Positions 1-6,220 of a stretch of DNA of 8,260 bases are shown here, piece after piece (the first letter of the stretch is position 1; each line of letters opens with the position of its first letter). The stretch is from contig PLTE01000095.1 of NCBI GenBank assembly GCA_003164375.1, positions 9,404-17,663 on the forward strand, read 5' to 3'. The notes beneath the pieces were generated by a model. That model had not been told where the DNA came from, ran no database searches, and worked only from the letters and a program-made list of their open reading frames with translations. Origin of the DNA: Hyphomicrobiales bacterium. Lineage in GTDB: Bacteria > Pseudomonadota > Alphaproteobacteria > Rhizobiales > Xanthobacteraceae. The position numbers and the translations under genes are program-made.

Positions 1-577
1 GCTTCTCCGGATCGAGCCAGGCGCGCAAAGCAAGGTTCTGGCCGCCGAGCAGTTCCGCCGTCTGCACGCCCTGCACCGATTGCAGCTGCGGCTGCACGTT
101 GCGCACGAGATAGTCGGTGATCTGGTTCGGCGTCAGCTCATCGCTGGAGAAGCCGATGATGAGCGCGTCAAGCGATTGGCCGATCTTCACCGTCATCGCC
201 GGCTGCTGCACGCCGGTGGGCAACTGGTTCAGCACCGAGTTGATCTTGGCGTTGATCTCGGTCATCGCCTTGTCTGCATCGTAGTTCAGCAGGAGGTTGG
301 CGGTGATCGTGCTGACGCTGGAGATGCTGGCCGAGGTCATCGTGTCGATGCCGTTGGCCTGGGCGATGGCATTCTCCAGCGGCGTGGTGATGAAGCCCGC
401 CACCACGTCGGGATCGGCGCCGTAATAGATCGTGGTCACCGTGACGATCGCGTTTTCAGTGCGCGGATATTGCAGCACCGGCAACACGCCATAGGCGCGC
501 AGTCCCAGCACCAGGATCAAGAGACTGACGACCGAGGCGAGCACCGGCCGGCGGATGAAAATGTCGGTGAAATTCAT
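1..577 (-). CDS. RND efflux pump permease, N-terminal part (gene runs off the left edge)
   Basis: This is the inner-membrane proton/drug antiporter of a tripartite efflux system; only the first 192 residues are in the window, out of about 1000-1050 usual for the family. I read the minus strand by hand: it starts MNFTDIFIRRPVLASVVSLL, the typical cytoplasmic start of AcrB/MexF/MexI proteins, with transmembrane helix 1 at about residues 11-32. The first porter-domain segment follows, with YPRTENAIVTVTTIYYGADP, then TTPLENAIAQANGIDTMTS and a later LNQLPTGVQQPAM stretch, all standard HAE-1 landmarks. The ATG at 575-577 lies 12 bases after the stop of the membrane-fusion gene, so the two are cotranscribed. 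GGCGAG just upstream could serve as a ribosome site. The family assignment is firm. Substrate cannot be told from this part, and MexI/MdtB-like versus MexF-like subgroup is open. Confidence 0.93.
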   Translation of the reverse strand, partial: MNFTDIFIRRPVLASVVSLLILVLGLRAYGVLPVLQYPRTENAIVTVTTIYYGADPDVVAGFITTPLENAIAQANGIDTMTSASISSVSTITANLLLNYDADKAMTEINAKINSVLNQLPTGVQQPAMTVKIGQSLDALIIGFSSDELTPNQITDYLVRNVQPQLQSVQGVQTAELLGGQNLALRAWLDPEK

Positions 578-589
578 AGCGGCGCTCGC

Positions 590-1723
590 CTATCGATCTA
601 GCGGGACGTTGGGCGCGGCATCCGCCGTCGGCGAGATCGAATTGTCGATCAGCACCGTCGAGCCGTTATGCAACTTGATCTGGCCGGCGGTGACGATCAT
701 GTCGCCGTCGTTGACGCCTTTGAGGACTGCGACCTGATCGCCGCGGGTCGGCCCGGTGGTAACGAAGGTCTGGCGCGCGATCAATTGCGGCTTGCCAGCG
801 GCGTCGGCGCCCTTGCTGTCGACGATATAGACGGTATTGCCGTAGGGATTGTAGGTGATCGAGGTCTGCGGCAGCGTGATGTAATTCTGCGGCGCTCCGG
901 TCGCGATGGCGACCGTGGCGTACATTCCCGGCAATAGTCTGTGGTCGGCATTTTTCAGCGTGGCGCGGACCTGAACGTTGCGGCTCGACGCATCGACCTT
1001 CGGGTTCAGCGCGGTGATCTCGCCGTTGAAGGTCTGATCTTTATAGGCGTCGATCTTGACCGCGACCGTTTGGCCCAAGCGCACCTGATCGATCGCCTGC
1101 TGCGGCACGAAGAAATCGAGGAAGATCGGATCAAGCGCCTGCAAAGTGACGATGGCGGTTCCGGCGCTGAGATATTGCCCGAGATCGACGGCGCGAATGC
1201 CGAGATGGCCGGCAAATGGCGCGCGCAAGGTCTTCTTGTCGAGGATCGCCTGCTGCTGAGCGACCTGCGCGTTGGCATTTTTGAGATTGGCCGCGTCGGT
1301 ATCCAGGTTAGCTTGGCTCACCGCCTGAATCTTAAGCTGCTTCTGGTCGCGATCATAGTTGATTTGGTTGAGCTGCGCGGTCGCCTGCAGGGATTCAAGC
1401 TTCGCCGCGTCATCCTCGGAACGCAGCTTCAAAAGCACCGCACCCTGCTCGACGTCATCGCCGGAATTAAACGAGATGGAATCGACGACGCCCGACACTT
1501 CGATCGACAGATCGGCGCCGCGCACCGCGCGCAAGCTGCCGAGCGCCTCGATGGTCGGCTGCCACTGGCTGTAGCCGGCCTTGCCCGCCGACACCGTCTG
1601 CGGCGGCGAAGCCATGGCACTCATGAATTTTTTGATCATGATGCCCTTGAAGACCTGGAATCCGAACACTCCGCCGAGCACGACGGCGACCGCGATCAGC
1701 ATGATCACCATGCGCTTGATCAT
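590..1723 (-). CDS. RND efflux periplasmic adaptor (membrane-fusion protein, HlyD/AcrA/MexH type)
   Basis: This adaptor joins the inner-membrane RND pump to the outer-membrane channel. The 377-residue length is normal. Residues 5-25 form one hydrophobic anchor after MIKR; there is no lipobox cysteine, so it is probably held by an uncleaved N-terminal helix, unlike lipid-anchored AcrA. The first half of the lipoyl (barrel-sandwich) domain is at about 68-102 (IEVSGVVDSISFNSGDDVEQG). An alpha-hairpin coiled coil rich in Gln, Ala, Asn and Asp follows at about 103-165. The second lipoyl half is at 167-196 (LRAPFAGHLGIRAVDLGQYL), then the beta-barrel and membrane-proximal domains with RNVQVRATLKN and LLPGMYATV. 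The ATG at 1721-1723 overlaps the stop of the upstream outer-membrane gene (ATGA), with GGAG about eight bases upstream, so translation is probably coupled. The role is certain; the exact drug range is unknown. Confidence 0.95.
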   Translation of the reverse strand: MIKRMVIMLIAVAVVLGGVFGFQVFKGIMIKKFMSAMASPPQTVSAGKAGYSQWQPTIEALGSLRAVRGADLSIEVSGVVDSISFNSGDDVEQGAVLLKLRSEDDAAKLESLQATAQLNQINYDRDQKQLKIQAVSQANLDTDAANLKNANAQVAQQQAILDKKTLRAPFAGHLGIRAVDLGQYLSAGTAIVTLQALDPIFLDFFVPQQAIDQVRLGQTVAVKIDAYKDQTFNGEITALNPKVDASSRNVQVRATLKNADHRLLPGMYATVAIATGAPQNYITLPQTSITYNPYGNTVYIVDSKGADAAGKPQLIARQTFVTTGPTRGDQVAVLKGVNDGDMIVTAGQIKLHNGSTVLIDNSISPTADAAPNVPLDR

Positions 1724-3339
1724 GGATTGAGCTCCGTTGCTGGATGCGAGGCGGCATCGGCCGCAGTTTCCACCGCGTCAGGACTATGCGGATTGGGCGC
1801 CACGTCGCTGCGATTCCACCAGCCACCACCAAGCGCCTGGAACAGCGCGGCCGTATCGGCGTAGCGCGCCGCCTGCGCTTGCACCACCGCGAGACGCGCT
1901 TGCTGGTAGCTGCGTTGCGCATTCAACAGCGTCAGATAGGCGATAGCGCCGAGGCGGTACTGGCCTTCTCCCAGATTGAGGGTATCGGATGCGGCGGCGA
2001 GCGCGGCGCGTTGCGCCTTCAGCGTCGCGGCGTCGAGTTGCAACGCGCGCAAGGCATCGGCGACGTTCTGAAACGCCTGCAACACCGTGTTGCGATATTG
2101 CGCTTCCGCCATCTCATAGCCGGCTTCGGCGGCGCGCTGTTGATGCAACAGCGTGAAGCCGTGGAAGATCGGCTGCGTGCCGCTCGCCGCGGCGCTCCAG
2201 ATGATGGTGGCGGGCGAAAACATCGTCGCCGTCGTCAAGGCGGCGGTACCATAGGCTCCAGTGAGATTGAATTGAGGCAGCCGATTGGCGATTGCGACGC
2301 CGATCTGGGCGCTGGCCTGATGCATTTGCGCTTCGGCGGCGCGGATGTCGGGGCGCTGCTCGACGAGCTGGGAGGGTAGGCTCACCGGCAGATCCGTCGG
2401 CAGCCGCAGCGCGGCCAGCGTCAGATGCTCCCGCGCCGTTTCGTTGGGAAAGCGGCCGATCAGCGCCAAGAGCACATGGCGCTGCTGCTCGAGCTGCTTC
2501 TGCAGCGGCGGCAACGTCGCCTGTTCGGTGGCGACTTCCGATTGCTGGGTGAGCACGTCGGTGCGCGATGCGGCGCCGACGTCGAATTGCTGGCGTACGA
2601 CCTGGAGCTGATCAGTCTCGATTTTGATAATTTCCAGCGTGGCCTCGATCTGGCCGCGCAGCGAGGCTTCTTGAACCACTGCCGTGACGACGTTCGACGT
2701 CAACGTCAAATAGGTTGCCTCGAGCTCGAACCGCTGATAATCGGCCTGCGCCGCCGTCGCCTCGATCTGCCGCCGCTGACCGCCGAACACGTCGGGCGCA
2801 TAGGAGACGTTCACCGCGGCCTGGTACAGATTGAAAATGGAGGGCGCGCCGGAGGATCCGAATTCGGCGGGCGAGAATTGCTGGCGCTCGGCGGAAGAGT
2901 TCGCATCGACGGTCGGCAGGAGCTTACCGGCCTGCGCGTAGAGGTTTTCCTTGGCCTGCCACAGCGCGGCTTGCGCAGCCTCAAGGCCCGGATTGGCGCG
3001 AAGCGCCTCGACGAGCAGACCGTCGAGTTCTTTCGAATGGAATATTTTCCACCATTCGGCCGGAATGTCGCGGCTAACGTCGAACTTCTGCGCGGCGCCG
3101 CCGCCGATATCGCTCGACGTGGTCGTTACCGGTTTGGCTTCCGGCGTATAGCCGCTCACGGGCGGGGCCGGCGGCGGCTTAAAGTCCGACCCGACTGCGC
3201 AGCCAAACACGGGCAATAGCAACAACGCGACTGCAGCCATCGGCTGAAAAACGCCGGATTGACGCGCAAGTTCGCGCCTTTTCGCGGAAACCGCCGGGTG
3301 GCTGCGCCACCTCGCCTGACTAAAACCGACCACCTGCAT
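1720..3339 (-). CDS. Outer-membrane efflux channel lipoprotein, OprM/NodT family
   Basis: This is the trimeric outer-membrane/periplasmic exit duct of the efflux system. After a signal region, LLLLPVFGC gives a plausible lipobox, so the mature protein would be acylated on that Cys and begin CAVGSDFKPP, as OprM-family lipoproteins do. The two repeated OEP halves are visible, with the family marks PAEWWKIFHSKELDGLLVEA and QVVRQQFDVGAASRTDVLTQ, then LVEQRPDIRAAEAQM (nearly invariant), YRNTVLQAFQNVADALRAL and YRLGAIAYLTLLNAQRSY. I chose the ATG at 3337-3339 (539 residues), which has GAGG just upstream and includes a basic KRRELAR stretch before the hydrophobic core. A TTG at 3346-3348 and an ATG at 3238-3240 are alternatives; the latter would leave only 13 uncharged residues before the Cys. 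It is the first gene of the operon, next to the operator, and overlaps the adaptor gene by 4 bases. Identity is firm, the start less so. Confidence 0.94.
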   Translation of the reverse strand: MQVVGFSQARWRSHPAVSAKRRELARQSGVFQPMAAVALLLLPVFGCAVGSDFKPPPAPPVSGYTPEAKPVTTTSSDIGGGAAQKFDVSRDIPAEWWKIFHSKELDGLLVEALRANPGLEAAQAALWQAKENLYAQAGKLLPTVDANSSAERQQFSPAEFGSSGAPSIFNLYQAAVNVSYAPDVFGGQRRQIEATAAQADYQRFELEATYLTLTSNVVTAVVQEASLRGQIEATLEIIKIETDQLQVVRQQFDVGAASRTDVLTQQSEVATEQATLPPLQKQLEQQRHVLLALIGRFPNETAREHLTLAALRLPTDLPVSLPSQLVEQRPDIRAAEAQMHQASAQIGVAIANRLPQFNLTGAYGTAALTTATMFSPATIIWSAAASGTQPIFHGFTLLHQQRAAEAGYEMAEAQYRNTVLQAFQNVADALRALQLDAATLKAQRAALAAASDTLNLGEGQYRLGAIAYLTLLNAQRSYQQARLAVVQAQAARYADTAALFQALGGGWWNRSDVAPNPHSPDAVETAADAASHPATELNP

Positions 3340-3355
3340 GACCCTCAAAGGAGTC

Positions 3356-3385
3356 AGCCTAATTATTAACTGTCCAGTTAGTCAA
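3356..3385 (-). promoter_or_regulatory. Candidate promoter of the efflux operon
   Basis: On the minus strand TTGACT (3380-3385) is followed, 18 bases on, by TAGGCT (3356-3361). This is a good -35 and a poor -10 that keeps only the TA...T positions. Transcription would start near 3349, ten bases before the chosen ATG. The -35 lies inside the operator palindrome, so a bound TetR protein would block polymerase. The A/T-rich TAATAAT nearby gives other possible -10 choices. This is inference from pattern only. Confidence 0.35.
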
Positions 3386-3388
3386 TAA
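3363..3388. promoter_or_regulatory. TetR-type operator palindrome between efflux operon and its regulator
   Basis: The 26 bases form an imperfect inverted repeat. The outer arms are TTATTaACT on the left and AGTcAATAA on the right; 9 of 13 positions per half are symmetric. Inside it lies a second, tighter inverted repeat, AACTG-TC-CAGTT (3368-3379). It sits in the 85-base gap between the divergent start codons, overlaps the candidate -35 of the efflux operon and abuts the candidate -35 of tetR. Position and symmetry are seen directly. Binding by the adjacent TetR protein is inferred from the usual layout of such loci. Confidence 0.75.
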
Positions 3389-3389
3389 C

Positions 3390-3418
3390 TTGACTTTCGG
3401 CGCGACCTGCGCCTAGCT
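3390..3418 (+). promoter_or_regulatory. Candidate promoter of the tetR regulator, possibly giving a leaderless mRNA
   Basis: TTGACT (3390-3395) is followed after 17 bases by CTAGCT (3413-3418), which matches four of six positions of the CTATAT-like -10 common in alphaproteobacteria. A start about seven bases after the -10 falls at or next to the A of the ATG at 3425. No Shine-Dalgarno sequence precedes that ATG, which fits a leaderless transcript. The -35 begins two bases after the operator palindrome. Inference from pattern only. Confidence 0.4.
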
Positions 3419-3424
3419 GCCGCG

Positions 3425-4060
3425 ATGACCGTCTTAGGGGAAGCGCGCACGGACACGAGACGCCGCCGCAAAGCGGAGCGGCCGCAGGAAATTCTTGAAG
3501 CCGCCTTCGTCGAATTTTCGCGCAACGGCTATGCCGTGACGACGCTCGACCAGATCGCCGAGCGTGCCGGCGTCACCAAGGGTACCATCTACGTCTATTT
3601 CGAGAACAAGGAACACTTGTTCATCTCGATGGTGCGCGAATTCACCAAGGCGGCCACCGAAATCGTGCACGGCATGTTCGAGGCCCATGAGGGCTCGACC
3701 GCCGATCTGTTGCGCGCGCAGTTCAGCTTCATCTACGATCACATCGTCAGCGATAGGCGCCGCCGTGACGTGGTGCGCATGCTGATCGCCGAGGCGCCGC
3801 GATTTCCGGCACTCGCCGACCGTTATCACGAGGAAATTTTACGGCCGTGCCTCGACATGCTGCGGCAGGCGATCCAACGCGGCATCGACCGCGGCGAAAT
3901 CCGCAAATCCGCAATTGTCGATTCGCCGCAGGTCGTCATCGCGCCGATCGCATTGGTCGATCTATGGATGATGATGTTCGACGACCGCCAGCCGCTCGAT
4001 CTTAAGGCCTATTTCAATGCGCACCTCGATATGGTGCTCAACGGGCTGTTGGCAAAGTAA
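3425..4060 (+). CDS. TetR/AcrR-family transcriptional regulator, likely repressor of the divergent efflux operon
   Basis: This 211-residue, cytoplasmic, presumably dimeric DNA-binding protein is of normal family length. The N-terminal DNA-binding domain (about 20-70) is textbook TetR: ILEAAFVEFSRNGYAVTTLD, then IAERAGVTKGTIYVYFENK with the recognition helix, then EHLFISMV. The basic leader RRRRKAER precedes it. The C-terminal ligand/dimer domain has SDRRRRDVVRMLIAEAPRFP and ends in ALVDLWMMMFDDRQPLDLKA, resembling regulators that accompany RND pumps in Hyphomicrobiales (from memory). It is transcribed away from the efflux operon, with an operator palindrome between them, the standard arrangement for local repression relieved by a drug or lipid-like ligand. 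The start has no ribosome site and no other Met, GTG or TTG lies nearby in frame, so a leaderless mRNA is possible. The ligand is unknown. Confidence 0.93.
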   Translation: MTVLGEARTDTRRRRKAERPQEILEAAFVEFSRNGYAVTTLDQIAERAGVTKGTIYVYFENKEHLFISMVREFTKAATEIVHGMFEAHEGSTADLLRAQFSFIYDHIVSDRRRRDVVRMLIAEAPRFPALADRYHEEILRPCLDMLRQAIQRGIDRGEIRKSAIVDSPQVVIAPIALVDLWMMMFDDRQPLDLKAYFNAHLDMVLNGLLAK

Positions 4061-4062
4061 CG

Positions 4063-4095
4063 AAAAGTTTCCCGCGGCCAGGAATCCGCCGCGGG
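4063..4095 (-). terminator. Intrinsic terminator of the rhlE-infA unit
   Basis: CCCGCGGC (4071-4078) and GCCGCGGG (4088-4095) are perfectly complementary, extended by one T-A pair, with a nine-base loop. Read on the minus strand, the stem is followed by AAACTTTTCG, giving a four-T run. It lies 28 bases past the infA stop and just beyond the tetR stop. It should mainly stop minus-strand transcription, because the plus-strand side has no T-run, although the stem may slow transcription coming from tetR as well. Confidence 0.7.
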
Positions 4096-4123
4096 ACCGC
4101 GTTCGAGACATCACAATGTGCTG

Positions 4124-4399
4124 TTAGCGCCGGCGAAACTGCTGGCGCTGCGGCGGCCTGGCGACCGACCCAGCGCGTTCGTCCTTATGACGAAAGATCA
4201 ACCGCCCCTTTTCCAGATCATAGGGCGACACTTCGACGGTCACCCGATCCCCGGCAAGCGTTTTGATCCGGTTCTTTTTCATCCTGCCGGCGGTATAGGC
4301 GACGAGTTGGTGGCCGTTCTCGAGCTGAACGCGATAACGCGCGTCGGGCAGGATCTCGGTCACCAGACCTTCGAATTCCAACAGCTCTTCCTTGGGCAT
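4124..4399 (-). CDS. infA: Translation initiation factor IF-1, with C-terminal extension
   Basis: IF-1 is a small OB-fold protein that binds the 30S A site and works with IF-2 and IF-3 in starting translation. The 91 residues open MPKEELLEFEGLVTEILPDA and continue with RYRVQLENGHQLVAYTAGRM, KKNRIKTLAGDRVTVEVSPY and DLEKGRLIFRHK, matching IF-1 along the whole domain. Usual IF-1 is about 72 residues; this one adds some 20 residues rich in Arg and Gln (ending QRQQFRRR), a likely flexible basic RNA-contacting tail. The ATG at 4397-4399 lies one base after the helicase stop, and AAGGGA seven bases upstream, inside the helicase's last codons, is a good ribosome site, so translation is coupled. Many Hyphomicrobiales carry more than one infA; this copy, tied to a helicase, is perhaps not the main housekeeping one (inference). 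The frame stays open far upstream of the ATG, but homology begins only here. Confidence 0.93.
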   Translation of the reverse strand: MPKEELLEFEGLVTEILPDARYRVQLENGHQLVAYTAGRMKKNRIKTLAGDRVTVEVSPYDLEKGRLIFRHKDERAGSVARPPQRQQFRRR

Positions 4400-4400
4400 G

Positions 4401-5873
4401 TCACGATCCCTTCGAATGCCCGGTCGAACGCGGCGCGCCTTGCGCATCGCCACGCCCCGGCGAGGCATTGCGATGCAGGAAGGCGACGGAAGCGATCCCG
4501 GATTGATTTGACTGCTCGTGTTCTGACTGCTCGTGCCTTGGTTGGTCGCGTCTTGGCTGCTGGTGCCGCGACGGCCCGTGTCTTGACTGCGCGTTCCTTG
4601 ACTGTTCGTTTCGCTGTTCGTTTCTTGGCTGCCCGTGCTGGCGTTGCTGCGATCCGCCATTGCCGCGCTGCCGGCGCCGTTGCTTCCCTGGCGCATTGGC
4701 AAAGCCGCGCGACGGCGCATTTGCGGACACCGCCGAGCGTTCCCGTTGCGTGCGTCGGTCGGTCGACGGGATCGTCAGGCGGATGAGCTTCTCGATATCG
4801 CGCAGGAAGGCCATTTCCTCGCTGTCGCACAGCGAGATCGCGATGCCTTCCGCGCCGGCGCGCGCGGTGCGGCCGATGCGATGCACATAGGTCTCCGCCA
4901 CATTCGGCAGATCGAAATTCACCACATGGCTGATGCCGTCGACGTCGATACCGCGGGCGGCAATGTCGGTGGCGACAAGAGTCTTGACCTTGCCGTTGCG
5001 AAAAGCCGCCAGCACGCGTTCGCGCTGACCTTGCGACTTGTTACCGTGAATCGCCTCGGCCTCGATGCCGGCCTGGACCAGCCTGCGCACGACCTTGTCG
5101 GCGCCATGCTTGGTTCGGGTGAAGACGAGCGCCCGCTCGACCGTCTCGTGCCGGAGCACCTCGACGAGGATTTCCGGTTTTGCGGCACGATCGACCAGGA
5201 TGATGCGTTGATCGACGCGCTCCGCCGTGGAGGCGACTGGCGCCACCGCGACCTTGACCGGATCGCGCAGCATCTGACCGGCAAGTTCGGCGATGGCGCG
5301 CGGCATGGTCGCGGAGAACATCAGCGTCTGCCGCTCGGCCGGCAGCTTGGCGACGATCTTCCGGATGTCGTTGATGAAGCCCATGTCGAGCATTCGGTCG
5401 GCTTCGTCGAGCACGAAGCATTCGACGCTGCCGAGACGGAGCGCATTGCTCTGCACGAGATCAAGGAGCCGGCCAGGCGTCGCGACGAGGATGTCCAAGC
5501 CGTGAAACAGCGAACGGACTTGCGCGCCCATCGGCACGCCGCCGATTGCCAGCGCCGATTTAAGGCGCAGATGGCGGCCGTAAGCGCGGAAGCTGTCGAG
5601 GATCTGGCCCGACAATTCGCGCGTTGGGCTTAAGACCAACACGCGGCAGGTTTTGGGTTCGAGCGCGCGCGGCTTTCCGGCGAGCCGATGCAGGATCGGC
5701 AGAGCGAAGGCTGCGGTTTTTCCGGTTCCGGTCTGGGCAATTCCGATCACGTCGCGGCCCGACATCACGGTCGGGATGGTCTGCGCTTGGATCGGGGTTG
5801 GGGTGAGGTATTTTTCTTCTGCGAGGGCACGTGTGATGGCGTCGTGAAGATTAAAGTCGTGAAATTCGGTCAA
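4401..5873 (-). CDS. rhlE: DEAD-box ATP-dependent RNA helicase, RhlE type
   Basis: This 490-residue cytoplasmic RNA helicase unwinds short RNA duplexes using ATP, in ribosome assembly, RNA decay or cold growth. All motifs are intact: Q motif with F6 and PTPIQ (25-29), motif I AQTGTGKT (46-53), Ia PTREL (83-87), Ib TPGR (132-135), II DEAD (156-159), III SAT (187-189), IV LVFTRTKHGAD (249-259), V ATDIAARGID (301-310), VI HRIGRTARAG (331-340). The core ends near 372. A tail of about 118 residues follows, rich in Arg, Gln, Asn, Ser and His, with RNEQ/RHEQ-like repeats and probably disordered and RNA-binding. The start is TTG at 5871-5873: an in-frame stop lies six codons upstream and no other start codon occurs before the Q motif. 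The ribosome site is weak. infA follows after one base. Family is certain; RhlE rather than a sister group (DbpA, SrmB) is judged from overall likeness. Confidence 0.93.
   Translation of the reverse strand: MTEFHDFNLHDAITRALAEEKYLTPTPIQAQTIPTVMSGRDVIGIAQTGTGKTAAFALPILHRLAGKPRALEPKTCRVLVLSPTRELSGQILDSFRAYGRHLRLKSALAIGGVPMGAQVRSLFHGLDILVATPGRLLDLVQSNALRLGSVECFVLDEADRMLDMGFINDIRKIVAKLPAERQTLMFSATMPRAIAELAGQMLRDPVKVAVAPVASTAERVDQRIILVDRAAKPEILVEVLRHETVERALVFTRTKHGADKVVRRLVQAGIEAEAIHGNKSQGQRERVLAAFRNGKVKTLVATDIAARGIDVDGISHVVNFDLPNVAETYVHRIGRTARAGAEGIAISLCDSEEMAFLRDIEKLIRLTIPSTDRRTQRERSAVSANAPSRGFANAPGKQRRRQRGNGGSQQRQHGQPRNEQRNEQSRNAQSRHGPSRHQQPRRDQPRHEQSEHEQSNQSGIASVAFLHRNASPGRGDAQGAPRSTGHSKGS
4500..4661 (-). 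repeat. Degenerate 15-base tandem repeats coding the helicase tail
   Basis: On the plus strand a unit like TTGACTGCTCGTGTC recurs about every 15 bases, with versions such as TTGGCTGCTGGTGCC, TTGACTGCGCGTTCC and TTGACTGTTCGTTTC. Read on the minus strand these give five-residue units of the RNEQS, RNAQS, RHEQS kind (helicase residues about 405-458). Because the period is a multiple of three, other frames also stay open and show their own repeat, TSSQ/NSQ. Such arrays tend to change copy number between strains. Confidence 0.7.
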
Positions 5874-5934
5874 TGAATAGGCTTTCTGTTATGCGCATTG
5901 TCAAAGCCGCGGCGCTAATGGCCGGGGACCTGCA

Positions 5935-5960
5935 GTGCGGGGAAACGAGACACCCCGCGC
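5935..5960. other. GC-rich hairpin in the rhlE leader
   Basis: GCGGGG (5937-5942) pairs with CCCCGC (5953-5958) around a ten-base loop, and the stem extends by a T-G wobble and a G-C pair to eight steps. No T-run follows on either strand, so it is not a simple terminator. It lies about 60 bases upstream of the helicase start and could affect leader RNA folding. Function unknown. Confidence 0.4.
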
Positions 5961-6102
5961 GATCTGGGCTGTCGATGAGTGTGAGAAAGAGCGAGCTAGA
6001 AGCCGTTTGCCAATAGGCGATCTGCCAAAAGGCGTTCACCAGTCAAGGTCTAACGGAATCCCGTACACGCGGCTCGCCGCCGGCCGAATCGGCCGCTGCC
6101 TT

Positions 6103-6126
6103 GATATGGCCTAAAGATATGTTCGT
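6103..6126 (-). promoter_or_regulatory. Weak candidate promoter for rhlE
   Basis: On the minus strand TTGAAA (6126-6131) and CATATC (6103-6108) are separated by 17 bases. Both boxes are partial matches. If used, the rhlE mRNA would have a leader of about 225 bases. The perfect TTGACA at 5899-5904, paired with CTATTC (5875-5880) at 18 bases, looks stronger but would start transcription inside the first codons. Confidence 0.25.
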
Positions 6127-6156
6127 TTCAAGGCGTAGGCCAAGCCGCGCCGTGCG

Positions 6157-6182
6157 CCGGATGTCCGCTTTGCTCCATCCGG
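6157..6182. repeat. REP-like intergenic palindrome
   Basis: CCGGATG (6157-6163) and CATCCGG (6176-6182) are perfect inverted arms around a 12-base loop. Read on the minus strand the element is CCCGGATGGAGCAAAGCGG followed by the returning arm. This closely resembles, from memory, the CCCGGATGGAGCGAAGCG...ATCCGGG family of short palindromes scattered between genes in many proteobacteria, including Bradyrhizobium relatives. No partner copy or RAYT transposase is in the window. The likeness to the family is recollection, not a search. Confidence 0.5.
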
Positions 6183-6220
6183 GATCGAAACCCGCTGGAT
6201 TTTAAGCAGTTGTCGATGGA

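Larger units (their letters stand above)
5874..6220. other. Gene-free leader region upstream of rhlE
   Basis: These 347 bases separate rhlE from the small gene at 6221-6430, both on the minus strand. I see no credible protein. The region holds a GC hairpin (5935-5960), a short palindrome CGGCCGA-A-TCGGCCG (6081-6095), a REP-like palindrome (6157-6182) and two weak promoter candidates for rhlE. One is TTGAAA (6126-6131) with CATATC (6103-6108) at 17 bases, which would leave a leader of about 225 bases. The other is a perfect TTGACA (5899-5904) close to the start codon. Long structured leaders are known for some cold-induced helicase genes; whether this is one is open. Confidence 0.5.

Noticed and set aside
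941..1864. 307-codon plus-strand frame opposite the membrane-fusion gene
   Set aside because: Shadow of a GC-rich gene: Asp, Arg and Leu-rich, no domain, and the minus-strand gene is unmistakable.
2425..3219. 264-codon plus-strand frame opposite the outer-membrane channel
   Set aside because: Same reason: a low-complexity antisense shadow of a clear OprM-family gene.
4635..5633. 332-codon plus-strand frame opposite the helicase
   Set aside because: Antisense to intact helicase motifs; composition is typical of a reverse-complement shadow.
5851..6039. 62-codon minus-strand frame in the rhlE leader
   Set aside because: It overlaps the helicase start in another frame, has no ribosome site and shows no recognisable sequence.
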